A DNA stretch of 64,000 nucleotides from Ailanthus altissimus (GCA_946807835.1 CAMPEX010000001.1:449001-513000); one strand, 5' to 3'; counted from the first letter of the stretch, positions 20,975 through 33,440 are shown. The notes: generated from the sequence alone by a model not told the origin. Program-made: numbers and translations.

Positions 20975-22250
20975 AAGTCTTGACAAATACACATCCCACG
21001 GGATCTTCAAATAAATATCTAGTTTACTAAAATTTCCTAGATCAAATTATTGAATCCAGTCCGCTACCCTAGTGCATAACGAGTATACTTTATATTGTGA
21101 GACTTTCTAGGTCTATGCTCGATTTGCCGTATGGAACTCCTCCATACGTCTGTGAACGATGCCCCACACGTAGTACAAAGCAACGCGTTAGACCATATAA
21201 GTTGAGGTTATAACATATATGTATAATCCCTCCATTATTGGTATCCTAGAAGAGCAGAGATATAGATCATCACCATTAAATCTTTATTTTCCCAACATTG
21301 AATTTATCTCCAAATTTGCATTTCCATAAACAATATCTGTAAACATTTTTGTGATATTGTTTAGCCCTATAGAAACTATTCTCTGGGTTTATAGTTGCGG
21401 CCACAAGATTTTCTGAAATATAATCTCAGAGCATTAAGATATACAACTCATTTATATGAGCTGATGGATCCTATATCTACACACAACGGACTCTATGAGC
21501 ATCGGACCATACCCAGTGACACCCAACGGTCAGACCATGAAAGGTTTTTGACATATGTGGAATCAAAGTATAGTGGATCACTTGCAAGCCCACCGTGGTG
21601 CTCAAGTCAAAGGATCACGAATATAACTCAACTCAGAAGACCTTCCATTGATGGCTTTATGAGATATCTATTGGAGGTCCTCGTGAGTCTGTTCAATATC
21701 TTGTCCTCACTAAATACCTATATCTCTATACGAGCTTGTCGCTAAGCTCGTGGTTTGCTAAGACTAACTATCTAGACCATACAGATATAGATATACACTA
21801 ATCTATATTATTGGATTTCATCAATAGACCTACATCGATGAAATTAGATCAGTAACATAGTGTTTGAGTACATACTTGCATAATGATATTTCATAGCACT
21901 ATCTGCAACTTTTTGCAGCTACGTCATTACTAATATATTATCAGGTCTTTACGCCATTTCAAATAAGGTTCTAACTCCTTAGATTTTGCTAACTCCTATA
22001 AGCTGCTAACTCTTAACACTCATAACTCTTAACACTTATAACTTTTAGCGTTGCTAACTCTTAGCACTGATATAAACTTCTTTAAACCAGGTCTAAACTC
22101 CTTCATATTATACAATGTTTGAAATGTTACAAGCATCTTACCATTTAATAATTAATAATGTTAATAATTTTATTAGAAATAATAATTTTATAAATATTAT
22201 AGTTAAATATTTATACATAATAGGATGACACATAAGTACAAATTCCAACA
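20975..22250 (-). repeat. Truncated copia-type LTR (same family as 46468-48741)
   Basis: It shares the order and sequence of the solo LTR at 46468-48741: a ctagtgcataacgagtatac segment, GCATCGGACCAT with CCAGTGACACCCA, and a final block ending gatgacacataagtacaaattccaaca. It lacks about the first kilobase. No polypurine tract follows, so it is not attached to an internal region here. Confidence 0.75.
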
Positions 22251-23267
22251 TAAAATGCCAATGGGGTATACTTCTCACTGTATAGTTTAAAGAGTTTAAA
22301 CTGTTATTTTTCTATTTGAGAGATTATTGAGATAATGTAAAGTAGTGGGAGGGCACTTTTGTATTTAAAAAATGTATAATAGTTATACCATGATCTAAAG
22401 CGTTATTTATTAATGATTAGAATTGTCCCACTACACATCTCCTTATCAATCTTCTTTATATTATATGATCCATTTGCTTGGGTTTTGATTTGATCAAGTT
22501 TTTTTTAAAATTTTTAATCAATCAAATTATGATGAATTGTATGATCATGGTTTAATCATCAAGATGGTTTGATGTGGCCTGATTGACTATCACAATTTGA
22601 TCATGATCTTTATTATGGTTAGATTATGATTTTGATATAAAATATCGGCGATAGTATTAACCAAGATCGAATCATGATAGACTACATGATCATGGTTCGA
22701 TTGACCATTATGATGAAATTATAGCACACTTGTCACGATCTATTTTGGATTTATATAATTTTAATTGTTATGATTAATTTTAATGGCCATGATCTAGTCA
22801 TAATTTATCTATAATCTGTTGTTGTATGTTTGATCATTTCAAGATCGAATGGTGTGTGACTATTAAAGTATTTTTGTTGGCTAGTCAATGGGGGATTATT
22901 ACATTTTGTATCATGGCCAATTTTATTTTACTAATCAACAAAATGAATCAAGGCCTTATTATGATTATCTTTATGGCCAAATCATGATTTTTGATCACAT
23001 ATTATATTTCCTCAGCTAAAACATTTTGATCAACTATATGATGAACCACATGATCATGGTTGATAATCAAAATGGACTATATGATCATGGTTCGATCAAC
23101 TAATTTTGTTTACTCTAATCAAATTTTGATTATTTGTTGTGTATAATCAAAGTCAAAGAATCACCATGAGTGAGAATAAATTTCTTTCCTTTACTATTAG
23201 TTACTTATGTTGCTTTTTTTTATTTACATAATGTTATTTTTATTTGTAACCATTAAGTATAAAAGAA
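22251..23267. other. AT-rich stretch enriched in GATCAT palindromes
   Basis: No gene is visible. Between about 22480 and 23110 the motif atgatcatgg and relatives (tgatca, catgatc) recur many times. The segment 22330-22440 resembles the reverse complement of 2790-2900 in the non-coding element, sharing gcttta/taaagc, a short T-rich core and ggagggcac/accctccc. A shared transposon fragment is implied. Confidence 0.45.
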
Positions 23268-23890
23268 TTTCAAAGTTGAAACCCTAAAATACAAACTTAG
23301 CTCATGGTGAAATAAAGAGTTCTAGAGTTTATTGAGAATAACATCATGAAGATCATAAAAAACTAGAAAGATGAAGAGTTGAAGAGATAAAATTAATTTT
23401 GCTATATTCTTCAATCTTCTAGTCTTCTTGATCTTCCAAAAATTACTTTCTCTCTCCTTCTCTCTCTTCTTGATTCTTTTGATTAAGGCTTTTTGGTCTT
23501 TTATTTATAGGTTTATATCTTTAAATTAGGGCAAAATATCAAATATATGTCAGATTAGAATTTTTTTTTATTTTTTGCCCCGACACTGTTCATATGGTTA
23601 CTTTTCAAGAGTTATTGTTTACTCAGCCCTACGACATAGGATTTTGGGCATTGTGGCTCTAAAGACATTTACTTGAGCACCGTAGCACTGGCACTGTAGT
23701 AAAATCATTATAGCTTATTACTATAGCAATTTTGGTATTTTTGCCTTGTTGTCATTAGAGTTTCATCCTTATTTGTCCATTGACTCTAAACCTACAAATA
23801 ACAATAAAATACATGAAAAGTCAAATAGTCTTAATTTCAATGAACAAATATTAAGCTTGAAAAATGAAAATATTATACATAGTTAACCTT
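23268..23890 (-). repeat. Truncated Athila-type LTR fragment
   Basis: It matches the right-hand part of the LTR at 26973-29787 (about 29150-29787), including aaacttagctcat, the actatagcaattttg block, tttgccttgtt and gaacaaatattaag. The TATA-like tttatttatag lies at about 23500, with a GC-richer module beside it at 23580-23730. The rest of the LTR is missing. Confidence 0.75.
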
Positions 23891-25104
23891 TATTAGCTAT
23901 AACGTTAACTTTTAGCGTTGGAAAGGAATGCAGAAGCGTTAGCAACTTTTGGATATCCCTTGACCAACACTGGAATTGACGTTGGATTAGCTTTGAATTT
24001 GAATTGGATTGAACCTTTTAAGTTGGACATAAGAAGCCTATGGTATGGTAATCAATTATTAGCTCAAATTCTAATCAAACTCTATATCTCCTATGGAAAT
24101 GCCTATATTTAAAGGAGGTAGGAAGTAGTAAAAATAACAATAATTATCTTACATATTTTACGCTAAGAAAAGAGAATTAGGCAACTCATTTTCTCTAAGT
24201 CTATAGTATGGTCTAGGGAGATCCACACACCTACACGCGTAAATGTGAAATATTGAGGGAGATTCACATGCCTGGATGTGTGAGTTTGAAGTTTAAAAAT
24301 AATAGAGAAGATTTTAGCCAGTCAATTCAAAGGTTATTGAATGAGAAATTTAAAGGAATTCTTTAAGTCTATATATAAAATTATAAACAAAATGATTTGA
24401 TTTTTGCATAAATTAATTTTATTAAAAAATATTATCCAACAACTGATCGGTTCTTTCATTATGAAACCACATTGGATTAAAAAAAAATTAAAAGAAAAAA
24501 CTAACTTTGTCAAAGACGAAAATTGAGAATCAAATTATGTGTGTTCAGTTTGATTCGATTCACTTATATTATTTTAGTATTAAGTAATCTAAATTTTCAT
24601 TGATTAAAAAAAATGAAATTTACGCTGTAGATACTAATTTGTTGTATTAATAATACTTTGAAGTGGTATAATAGATGTGAGATTTTACTATAATTAAGGA
24701 GGATTTTATTATCATTTGTATTATATTTAAAATTATTATCTTAAGAATTACTCAATAATTTTACTATAGATTCACCTAATACCCTATTTGCCCTTCATAT
24801 CAGACTAAAAATTTGAGTATAAAAGGAATATCTTGGAGAAGGTCTGAACAAGTTTTTTTTTATCCTCAGTTATTGTTATTGCATTATGTGTGTTCTCAAA
24901 TTTTCATTTAGCTTGTTTTCTCTATAAAAATTTGCAAACACCTCTTTATTCTTCTAGTCTGTTATACTTTGGAGTGCACCCTTACAATAGAAACACATCA
25001 TTGTATTCTGTAAATTAAATTGCCTTTTTTCTTGAGTTACATCAGATTATATTCTGAATGGGTGGAATCTGGTTTTATAGGATATTGCAATTTTGCATGC
25101 CTTT

Positions 25105-25230
25105 GCTGCTTTTTTTTTTTTTTTCGTTTTGTTGTTGCTGCTGTTCTTGTTCCTATTGTAGCTGATGTTCTTATTCTTGTTATTGCTGCTGATTCTTGCA
25201 GCTATTGTTACTGTTCTTGTGATTCTGTAT
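25105..25230. repeat. TTG/TGC-rich low-complexity tract
   Basis: Imperfect runs of ttg, ttc and gct triplets follow a long T run. The 73-codon ORF across it (25020-25241) has an Ala/Val/Cys-rich composition explained by the repeat. Confidence 0.6.
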
Positions 25231-26933
25231 CATTTATATAGTTCGAATTTACTGTTGTTGTGCTGTTGTAATAATTGTTTAAATTCCATTACTCGGTTAT
25301 TTTTTCTTTAGTTCTTTAACTTTTTGTGCTGCATTCAACGTATCAATTTATCAACAAAATATACAATATACCAAAGGTATCCTTAGTAAGCATTGCCAAA
25401 AAAATTGTATTTCAAAAAGGTACACTCTCCAAGGCCCCTCCGAGCATCAAAGTCTCCATGATTCATAAAATCAAGAAGATTGTTAAAGAGATGAGAGAAA
25501 ACAATAACTATTTTATTTAAAAAAGAGTGATTTTTACATACATGAAAAAGATAAGTCTCTTATTTATAGTTAGAGATGGTTTATAAATTTTATTCGAAGT
25601 ATAGTTATACCCTTAATACACTAATGGTAAGTACTAATTTTACTCTTAATGTAAATAATTATTCCTACACTTACCTCCCACACGCCTCCACACCCCCCTC
25701 CCTGCTTTCTTTTTTTTTATAAAAAATATATTCTATAGAATTATTTTATGAAATAGACATAATATAATAAATTGGGGTTCTAACGTTACAAGAATTCTTA
25801 AAGAGTACACTAAAAATTATTTAGTCTAAAATGTTTCTTTACTTGACCTAAAATTTCATCGAGTCCTTTTTTTTTTCTTTTTGGCCTACTTTTTCTTTTC
25901 CTTCTGTTTATCTAGCCTAACACATTTTCATTCTTTTGACCTAATTTCTTCTTCTCTCTTTTGTTTAGTTCCGTTTTGCAACGAGGGAAACCAAAAGACT
26001 CTTTAAATGAAAAGGCTTATAGAGAACTTTAAAAAAAGATTATTTTGTACTCCTCTATCTTCTTTTCTTTCTTCTTCCTCGCCTTCTGTCTTTTGGAGTG
26101 TGGTTCGAGTGCTCCATTTGTTTTCCTTAACTCACTTTTCTTTGTTCTTCGTGGTATCGCGTTTAGCAATTAGCTAGTGGCGGGTGCTTTGTTTGGCACT
26201 TCTTTGGCGAGCGACAAGTAAGCAGCTTTATCTCGGTGAATGGATAGTTCATCTTCGATGAGTTGGTGGTTTGTCCTCAACGAGTGGGTTGTTCGCCTCC
26301 TTTTTCTTTTGTTTCTTTTTTGTTAACCAAGTTTATTCTTGCTTTTCTTTTTTTTTTTGAAAAACATTTATATTTGTTTCTGTTTGTCTGTTAATTATAA
26401 ATAACTTTCTTCTTCCTTCTTTCTCTTTTATTCTTTTTGAGATTTTGAAAATCAAGGGAAAAATTCTATTCCTTGGCAAGATGTGCCTATTGAAGTCGTC
26501 TTACCAAAAGATACCTTTTAGATCTTTTGTTTGTCTCCATTTTTTGTATTTCTTAATTTCAATCTTTGTTACTTCTAAGTTTGCTAGTACTCATTCTAGT
26601 GAGTAATTGTTTACTTTGATTGATGAATGTGTTTTGTGATCTTTTTTTATGTTGTACTTACTAGTTTGGTTTGAGGTTTATTTTGTGGTATGTCTTTAGA
26701 ATGTATTTGAATAATTTCATAATCAGTTAGATAAGGGTATATTTTGGATATATTTTGAGATATATTGGATGACTTTACGTTTGGCCTGACAAAGGTATAC
26801 TTGATGTACATCGAATGTCATTTTAGGCATATTTTGAGTTGTGTATTAAGTGTCAATCATATGAGCAATCCTCCTTTTTCTTTTTAGAAAGTATTCAAAG
26901 GGCTTTTCTAAATTTTTGCTTATTTTTGTCTTT

Positions 26934-26968
26934 TCTCTCTCTCTCTCTCTTTTATAGAGAGAGATATA
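26934..26968. repeat. CT/GA microsatellite at the edge of an LTR
   Basis: A run of about nine CT dinucleotides is followed by tttatagagagagat, so the tract is weakly self-complementary. It ends only a few bases before the LTR starting at 26973. Confidence 0.7.
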
Positions 26969-26972
26969 CATT

Positions 26973-29787
26973 TGATGTTCTATACTTAAATTCAAGTGTA
27001 CGCTATCGTAATAAGTAATATAAGATTTGAGTAGAAGCATCGTTCCCATGAGAAATTGTTGTTATTGTTTATGCTAAGTACTAAAATTGTGTCTCCTTAC
27101 TTTTATTTAGATAAAAAAAGTTAAAAAATAGTAATCTAAACTAAATAACAAAAAATTAACAAAATAGAAAAGACTAAAGATAACAAGATAGAAGCACTAA
27201 TAATAGATAACACTTTAGATTACAACTATATCTCGATATGTTACTTGAACCAATTAATCTTTTCTTAAGCTAGTCCCTTAATATGAATTGTTGGCTAGAT
27301 CTCTAATATCATTACAAGCCTCTATCAATAGTCAAATGACTATATCTTACCATAAAAATTACATATATGTCTATGGTTATCTTACCATAAAAATTACACC
27401 AATGTCTATGGTTATTCTATGATTATATATCAAATTATTCAAGACTAATGTCTGCAAAATTAAATATATGCAAATATTGAGTTGTGAGCAAGTAGTAAAG
27501 TATGAGTAGAGTATCATCTCACGAGGATTGGTTTTTAAATTAAAACTAAGTACTATGGCATTCACAACCTAAATTTATCGAAGGTAATTAAAAACACTAA
27601 AATGGTTAAAGAGTTAAAAGTACTAAAAGTTAAAAAGTTTAAGAAGATGGAAGTTCTATGACAACGGGTCATAGGGTCTTGATTTCACTCTATCTTTTCT
27701 ATGTTCTTTAGTAACAATGATTAACAACTACTTTTGTAAATCCACTAACCTAGGATTTAGAAAAACCTCCCTAGCTCTCCTAAACGTCAAGTGAGACACT
27801 ATACATATACACACAAGTTAACATCATTATCTAACTTGGTTATCTATACACGTATTATGCTACTCTTAAGGTTACCCTGATTTTATTAGTCTCTTGACTC
27901 AATTTAATCAAAGGTTATGCTAATTCAATCTAACAAATGAGTTAAACTTTTCAAAGCACATATCTTATAAGTCTAAATCATCTAATTAATTTTTCAATCA
28001 AATTAGAAGCATTAAACTCAAAAAATTATAAATGGACAATACAAGAAATAGTCATTAATCAATTAAATACATCAAAGCATAGTACTCAATAAAGTTACAT
28101 CATTCCCTAGAATATAAAGTTTAATTATTTATAGTCAAATGCTAAAATACATTAATTTAAAAGTTCATATAAGAACTGGTGATTCAAACAATAAGAACTA
28201 TAAATATAAACTTCAAATAAAAGTAAATGAGACAAAGAGAGAATAGAAAACTCTTTGTAGACACTCTTGAAGCCTTTAATCTTTAGTGGTGTTTCAAAGT
28301 TCAAGTTCCAAGGATGTCTTCTTTGTGATGTCTCCAACTCCTTGATCATTTTTTTCTTCTCCAAAGATGGTTTCAAATGTTGATTGCTCTTTATTTTCAT
28401 CAAAAACAAAGAAGTTTTTAGTTAGAAGAGTTGACTTTGGTGAGAAACCGAAGTTGAACCATCTAGCCTCCCCTAGAAATTTCCAAAATAATGGCTTTTT
28501 ATAGTGGAAAAAAAGCAGTAATTCCGCAGTGTTTTCTCTTGGAACACATGGGTGTTCTTAACTATACTGTATGATCGTCGTGGCGTTCTTGTCTTCAATG
28601 TTAGAGAGTTCTCATGCGGCCTTGCCACTAAACCAATATGGGAACATTAGCTATCTTTGGGATGTTTAGGAACTAATGCAGCCTTATTCCCATCCTTATG
28701 CCACAACGTTCATCTTTCCCACAATGTTGATGCATTTACCCTATTGGCTGAACGCTGAAGCATTTGAAGATAGAAAGCAGCCGCGTTTATCATTTTTGCA
28801 ATACCCTTCTTTGAATTCTTACTATTTGGCTCCACTTAATATGGTTTTCCTTTCAATTCGTCTATTTCATCATTTATCTTGTAAAATCAACACATGTATG
28901 CATAAATAGCATGCAATTACTTGAAAACTACAAGAATCTAAGTTAAAATAGAGCCAAAATATATATCAATATATACTCATCATCCAATGCCTAAATTCCT
29001 TTGTCAAGTTCATTAGGGTTGCCACAATAATTTAATTAGTGATCAAGTAATTAGAAAGCAATAAATATAGAATAATTGAACAATTTTACTATTAAGTTCA
29101 AAGAACTTGAATTCAAAAATAAGAAAAAAAAACTTGAATTCAAATACATATTGAGTTCAAAGTTGCAATTTCAGATATAAAACTTAGCTCATAATGAAAT
29201 AAAGAGTTTTAAAATATAAATTAATAGATATAATGAAGAAGAATGTAACATATAAGTAAGAGAAGAAGAAAACACATATCAATATCTTGATTTATCACTT
29301 TCTCTTTCTAACTTGCAGTTGAATCCTTTTTTCAATCTTTAAATCTTGATCTAAACTCTCAAAAAATGGTTTTCTTTCATGCTCTTTTGTTGTCAATTTT
29401 TTTTGATTCAAAAATATCTTATTTATAGGTTTGGTGGTTACAAATTAGGGCAAATTCATGTCTAAGGAGAGTTAGGAATCTCTTTAGTCGCATGGCATTG
29501 CGATGTTAAAACCTTCTGACTTGAGCGTCGTGATGTTGGTTTTGGATGCTATGACGTTGGCACTATAATACTATTCATAAAGTACTGTTCACATACATTG
29601 TTCATGGTTACTATAGCAATTTTGATATTTTTGCCTTGTTTTCATTAAGTTTTTATCCCTATTTAATCCATTGACTATAAATTTATAAAATAATAATAAA
29701 GCAAAAAAATTCAAATAAACTTAGTTTATACGAACAAATATTAAGTTTGAAAGATGAAAATATTAGACTTAATTAACCTCTATTAAT
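26973..29787 (-). mobile_element. Athila-type solo LTR split by another solo LTR
   Basis: The outer LTR covers 26973-27448 and about 28983-29787. It begins TGATGTTC and has the Athila-type block caagtgtacgctatcgtaa followed by a gttcccatgag segment. At about 28983 it resumes with ccaatgcctaaattcctttg, the continuation expected from the related LTR at about 44065. A TATA-like tttatag lies near 29417-29429, with a GC-rich module upstream of it in minus orientation (29455-29600). No internal region is attached, so it is a solo LTR or truncated copy. Its right end is approximate. Confidence 0.75.
27449..28982 (-). repeat. Nested solo LTR (second Athila-like family)
   Basis: It is about 1.53 kb, starts TGTCTGC and ends actcatca. 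The flanks actaa and tccaa are at best an imperfect target duplication. It carries its own U5-like block (gagcaagtagtaaagta with atctcacgagg), a TATA box in minus orientation (28494-28505), and a GC-richer upstream module. Confidence 0.7.
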
Positions 29788-30354
29788 ATTTTCTTTTAAG
29801 ATATGCATACTCGGCATACTTTGTATATTATTTGGTATTGGATGTATGCAATTTGACGATATTTTTGTCAATTACTATATTTGGGATTGAAAATATGTTA
29901 TAAGTGTATGTGAATAGTAATTTTTTTTACTTATTCTTTTCTTTTTTGAATGTGTGATACGATTATTTGCTTTCTTGTCCATAAGATTTATTTAGTTACT
30001 TACTAATTAAATTTAATTGTGTGACTAGCATCTTCTTGAACATACAATATAATTTATAATTTGGTTGTTTTTTTAATTATTTATCTTTGTTATTATATTT
30101 GGGATTGAAATATGTTATAAATGTAAGTGAATAGTCTTTTTTTTTTTTTTACTTTCACTTCTTTTCATTTTTGATAGTGTGATACGACTATTTGCTTTCT
30201 TGTCTATGTGACTTATTTGATGTTTACTGATTAAATTTAATTGTATGGCTATTCATTTTCTTGAACATACAATATGATTTATCATCTTCTTAATTGTGTA
30301 TGTAGTATAATTTTATTACTTTTTGATTGTGAGGTTTAATTATTTATCTTTCAT
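29788..30354. repeat. Two-copy tandem duplication of about 220 bp
   Basis: 29876 to about 30095 and about 30096 to 30300 share tatttgggattgaaa, tatgttataa, gtgatacgac/tattatttgctttcttgtc, gattaaatttaattgt and ttcttgaacatacaat in the same order. The DNA is non-coding and lies beside the minisatellite. Confidence 0.75.
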
Positions 30355-30805
30355 CTTTAGATGTGTGACATGATTAGTCATTTTTAAGCTATGAGTATTT
30401 AACAAGATTAATCGACTTTGAGTTATGAGTATACAACAAGACTAGTCGTCTTTTGATTATGAATTTGTGACATGATTAGTCATTTTTTTTACCATGACTG
30501 TGCAACGTGCTTGGTCATCTTTTGATTATGAATATGAGATATAATTGGTTGTTTTTTGATATGATGGTACGACACGATCAGTCACCTTTTGACTATAAGG
30601 GTGCAGCATACTCAATCATCTTTTAATTATGATAGTGTGATACTCAGCCGTCTTTTGATTTTGATAGTGCAATATACTTAGTAATCTTTAGATTATAAGT
30701 GTGTGACATGATTAGTCATCTTTGGTTTTGATTGTACGACATGATTAGTCGTCTTTGGTTTTGATCATAAGATCATTAGTCGACATGATTAGATTGTAAA
30801 AACAA
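30355..30805. repeat. Degenerate minisatellite, unit about 38-42 bp
   Basis: About eleven units have the consensus cttttgattatgagtgt followed by gacatgattagtcat. Units vary in length and carry many substitutions. It ends just before the Athila insertion. Because Tat-lineage 3' regions often contain tandem repeats, and a Tat pol end lies beyond the Athila element on the other side, it may belong to that older element (inference). Confidence 0.8.
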
Positions 30806-30820
30806 TAACTTGAATCTTAT

Positions 30821-32171
30821 TGTTGTGTGATTTCTACAACACAAACTAATGCAAGTGCACGTTGTCGCGACAAGTAATACATGATGAGAAAAGTGTCGAT
30901 CCCACAGTGAATGAGTTGTCTTTTCTAGTTTAAGTACAGAAATGGTGTCTTTCTACTCTTATCCAGAAAATGATTTAATGTATGGGATTAAACTACTTAA
31001 GTAAAAAAAAAAACTTAATTATGATAAGTAAGAAACTAAATTCCTACAAGTTAAATTCAATATAAGGCATCCTAGGATTACAAACTATCCCTCATTATGC
31101 AAATCAATTCAGTAGTATCTCTTTTAAGTATATTGTACTCAACTTGATATATTGACCAAAACACTTAACACATCACAAGCCTCTTTTGATGGTTAAGTGA
31201 ATATATTTTATCCAATCAAATATCTATATTCCTATGATAAATAAATTGAATAAAATCTATTAAGCACAAGTTTTAAGAGTCATACATGCCATATGAGTAT
31301 ATGCCTATCTCATATGAAACTCATATGTGTTACACTATGATCATGCATCAATATGCTTAAGACTTAATACGTAAATGCCTTTTTCAAGTTTATTTAAGTA
31401 TTTCTAGATCAATTTAACTACTGGCCAAGTAATAAAATTGCATTAAACACAAGCATAATAATATATCAAAAGCTGAATTAATACCACAAAAGAGATAGCT
31501 ATAGTCAATCAGATAATGAGTTCAAGGATGTAATCCTAGTTTAATAAAATTAGCTCATCATTGAACTACACATTCGTGAAGTTAATTCCATAAATACATA
31601 CAAGATAAACATCTTACAACAAGTAAAAGATCAAAGCAAAGAAGAAGTCCCTGTCAAATGTCTTTGAGTTGAATCTTTATTTCCTCCTCTTTGATTTCTC
31701 CAAACTTGAAAGTTAGGTGTTTTTCTTTCTTATCTCCAGCTGCGTCCCCAAAATGTAAGTTTTTTTTTTTTTTGTAAATATATAGGTAAGAGCACGAAAT
31801 TAGGGCAGACTTAAGGTTGCTTTTTGGACTTCCTGATTTTAAGCATCCTGTCAACTTTTGTTGCCCAAGCCTCAATGCAGCAACATTGAGGTGTTTGGTA
31901 GCTACTGCATGTAGCGCCCCACCTAATGCCCCGGCGTCGAATGCCCTAGAACTCAACTGAATGCCCCGACATTACACTGTAGCAAAAATAGCATCCTTTT
32001 GTATTTTTATCTCTAATGCTTTCATTTGCGTCCGATTTCTCGCGTGATGCTCCAATTGTCTTTGAACCTAAAATTCATAAATAACGTGCACAAATACAAA
32101 TTATTTGAGGTAAAATGAGCGAATAATAATCTTAGGAGTACCAAAATATTATATTAAAATATGTATTATCA
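30821..32171 (-). repeat. 3' LTR of the Athila-like element
   Basis: It runs from tgttgtgtga to ttatca, so on the element strand TGATAA...CAACA. Its TATA region is near 31774-31786 (minus strand CCTATATATTT). A GC-rich module spans about 31840-31985 on the upstream side. The plus-strand-side end carries the perfect palindrome ttgtcgcgacaa. Confidence 0.92.
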
Positions 32172-32187
32172 AACTCCCCCAAACTTA
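32172..32187 (-). other. Polypurine tract of the Athila-like element
   Basis: The minus strand reads TTTTAAGTTTGGGGGAGTT directly before the LTR start. G-rich tracts of the form TTTGGGGGAGT are usual for Athila and Tat elements. Confidence 0.85.
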
Positions 32188-32673
32188 AAAGTTTTGCTTG
32201 CCCTCAAGTAAAGACAAATCAAAAGCATTACATGAAAAATGAGAGTACATTATGGGTTTAATAATGATCATCACTTGGTCTCAGAGTTTGCAATTATTCT
32301 ATAAATCTCAAAACCTTTAAATACCATAATCAAACAACTTTTAATAGTCATGCCTTTCTTACCCTACAAGTGATAACTTTGTGCGTGTGTGTAGTTTCTA
32401 TTGTTAGTTAAATGCACCCGGAATGGTTTATGCCTACAAGACAAGATGTGGTCTCAATGGATTTTTGAATATACACTCCATAGGTATGCCTTTCATATCA
32501 CTCTCCACTAATGTAGGAACAAACATGATTAAGAATCAAATAAGACTTTATTAAGCTTGTAATATATGGTTAGGGTAAAGGTAGGATAATGTGGATTCAT
32601 TTTTGGCTCAAATCACACCATAAACATACATTGCCATTGAATCATCAAAGCCTTCATTTTATTCTAAAGAACA

Positions 32674-33361
32674 CCCCCAAACTTAATTTGAAACTTCCTT
32701 TGTTGCTTCAAATTTATTTTTTGAATATATTTTTTTGTATTTTTGTTTTCAAGCATTCCAAATCACTATGCCCCCCAAACTTAGAATTTTTCAACATTGT
32801 GGAACAAACACAAACATAACTTCTATGCCTATGGTGTGAGGGATGATAATGATGGAATATGTATTTATTTTAAGGTACCATTATAGTTAACAAAGAAAGA
32901 TGGTCATTAGGCTCAAAATAGGTGACTATGGATAAATATATATCGGTAGGCTCGAAAGGCTCAAATGATCCAAACATGGCCAAAAAGCACTTCCTTAATC
33001 ATGTATGTCCTAGGATTTCACCTCAAGAAATAATCAAACAAGTTTTAAAGTGTGGTTGAGACCATTTTGTTTTCTTGTTGGGAATAAACCTTTTGTAGGT
33101 CAGCAACTCACTTAACAATCTAACTATGTGCTCAATGTGTTTCAAGTAATTACAAGTAAAATAAGACTATCATATCAGATTATATAATTTCTAATGATGA
33201 TATTTATTGATTTCTAGGGCTTTATAGTTTATGCAACAGTTTTATCATTGACGCATACTTATATGTACATTTTTTTTAATCAACATAAACACACAAAATC
33301 AAAATAGAACTATGCAAACGCAGAGAAATAATGGGAAAGTGTTTTCCTGCCCCCAAACTTA
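32674..33361 (-). repeat. Three extra polypurine-tract-like 12-mers
   Basis: The 12-mer cccccaaactta of the true polypurine tract (32176-32187) recurs exactly at 32674-32685, 32772-32783 and 33350-33361, all in the same orientation, in the non-coding 3' region between the third ORF and the 3' LTR. Confidence 0.85.
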
Positions 33362-33440
33362 CTATCAGACATGTCCTCATGGCAAAAAGAAACATAAAAT
33401 AAAAAGCTTAGAAATACTCCCCTGAAATAGAATCCGGGCT

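Larger units (their letters stand above)
23891..26972. other. Unassigned AT-rich region with simple-sequence tracts
   Basis: No gene is supported. The region holds a degenerate tandem pair of about 55-60 bp near 24210-24290 (gggagatccacacacc and gggagattcacatgcc), a TTG/TGC-rich tract at 25105-25230, T/C-rich pyrimidine DNA over about 25860-26480, and a CT run at 26934-26951 followed by a short GA run. A less AT-rich stretch at 26090-26310 could be a relic exon, but it has no clear frame. Confidence 0.4.

Noticed and set aside
25020..25241. 73-codon ORF with hydrophobic, Cys-rich sequence
   Set aside because: It is produced by a TTG/TGC-rich tract after a T run. No initiation context, homology or neighbouring exons support it.
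26040..26330. Possible host exon in less AT-rich DNA
   Set aside because: No continuous frame, splice signals or protein similarity could be supported, so it was left within an unassigned stretch.
30355..30805. CRISPR-like repeat-spacer array
   Set aside because: Units are degenerate, contiguous and of variable length, with no unique spacers, in a plant genome. It is a minisatellite.
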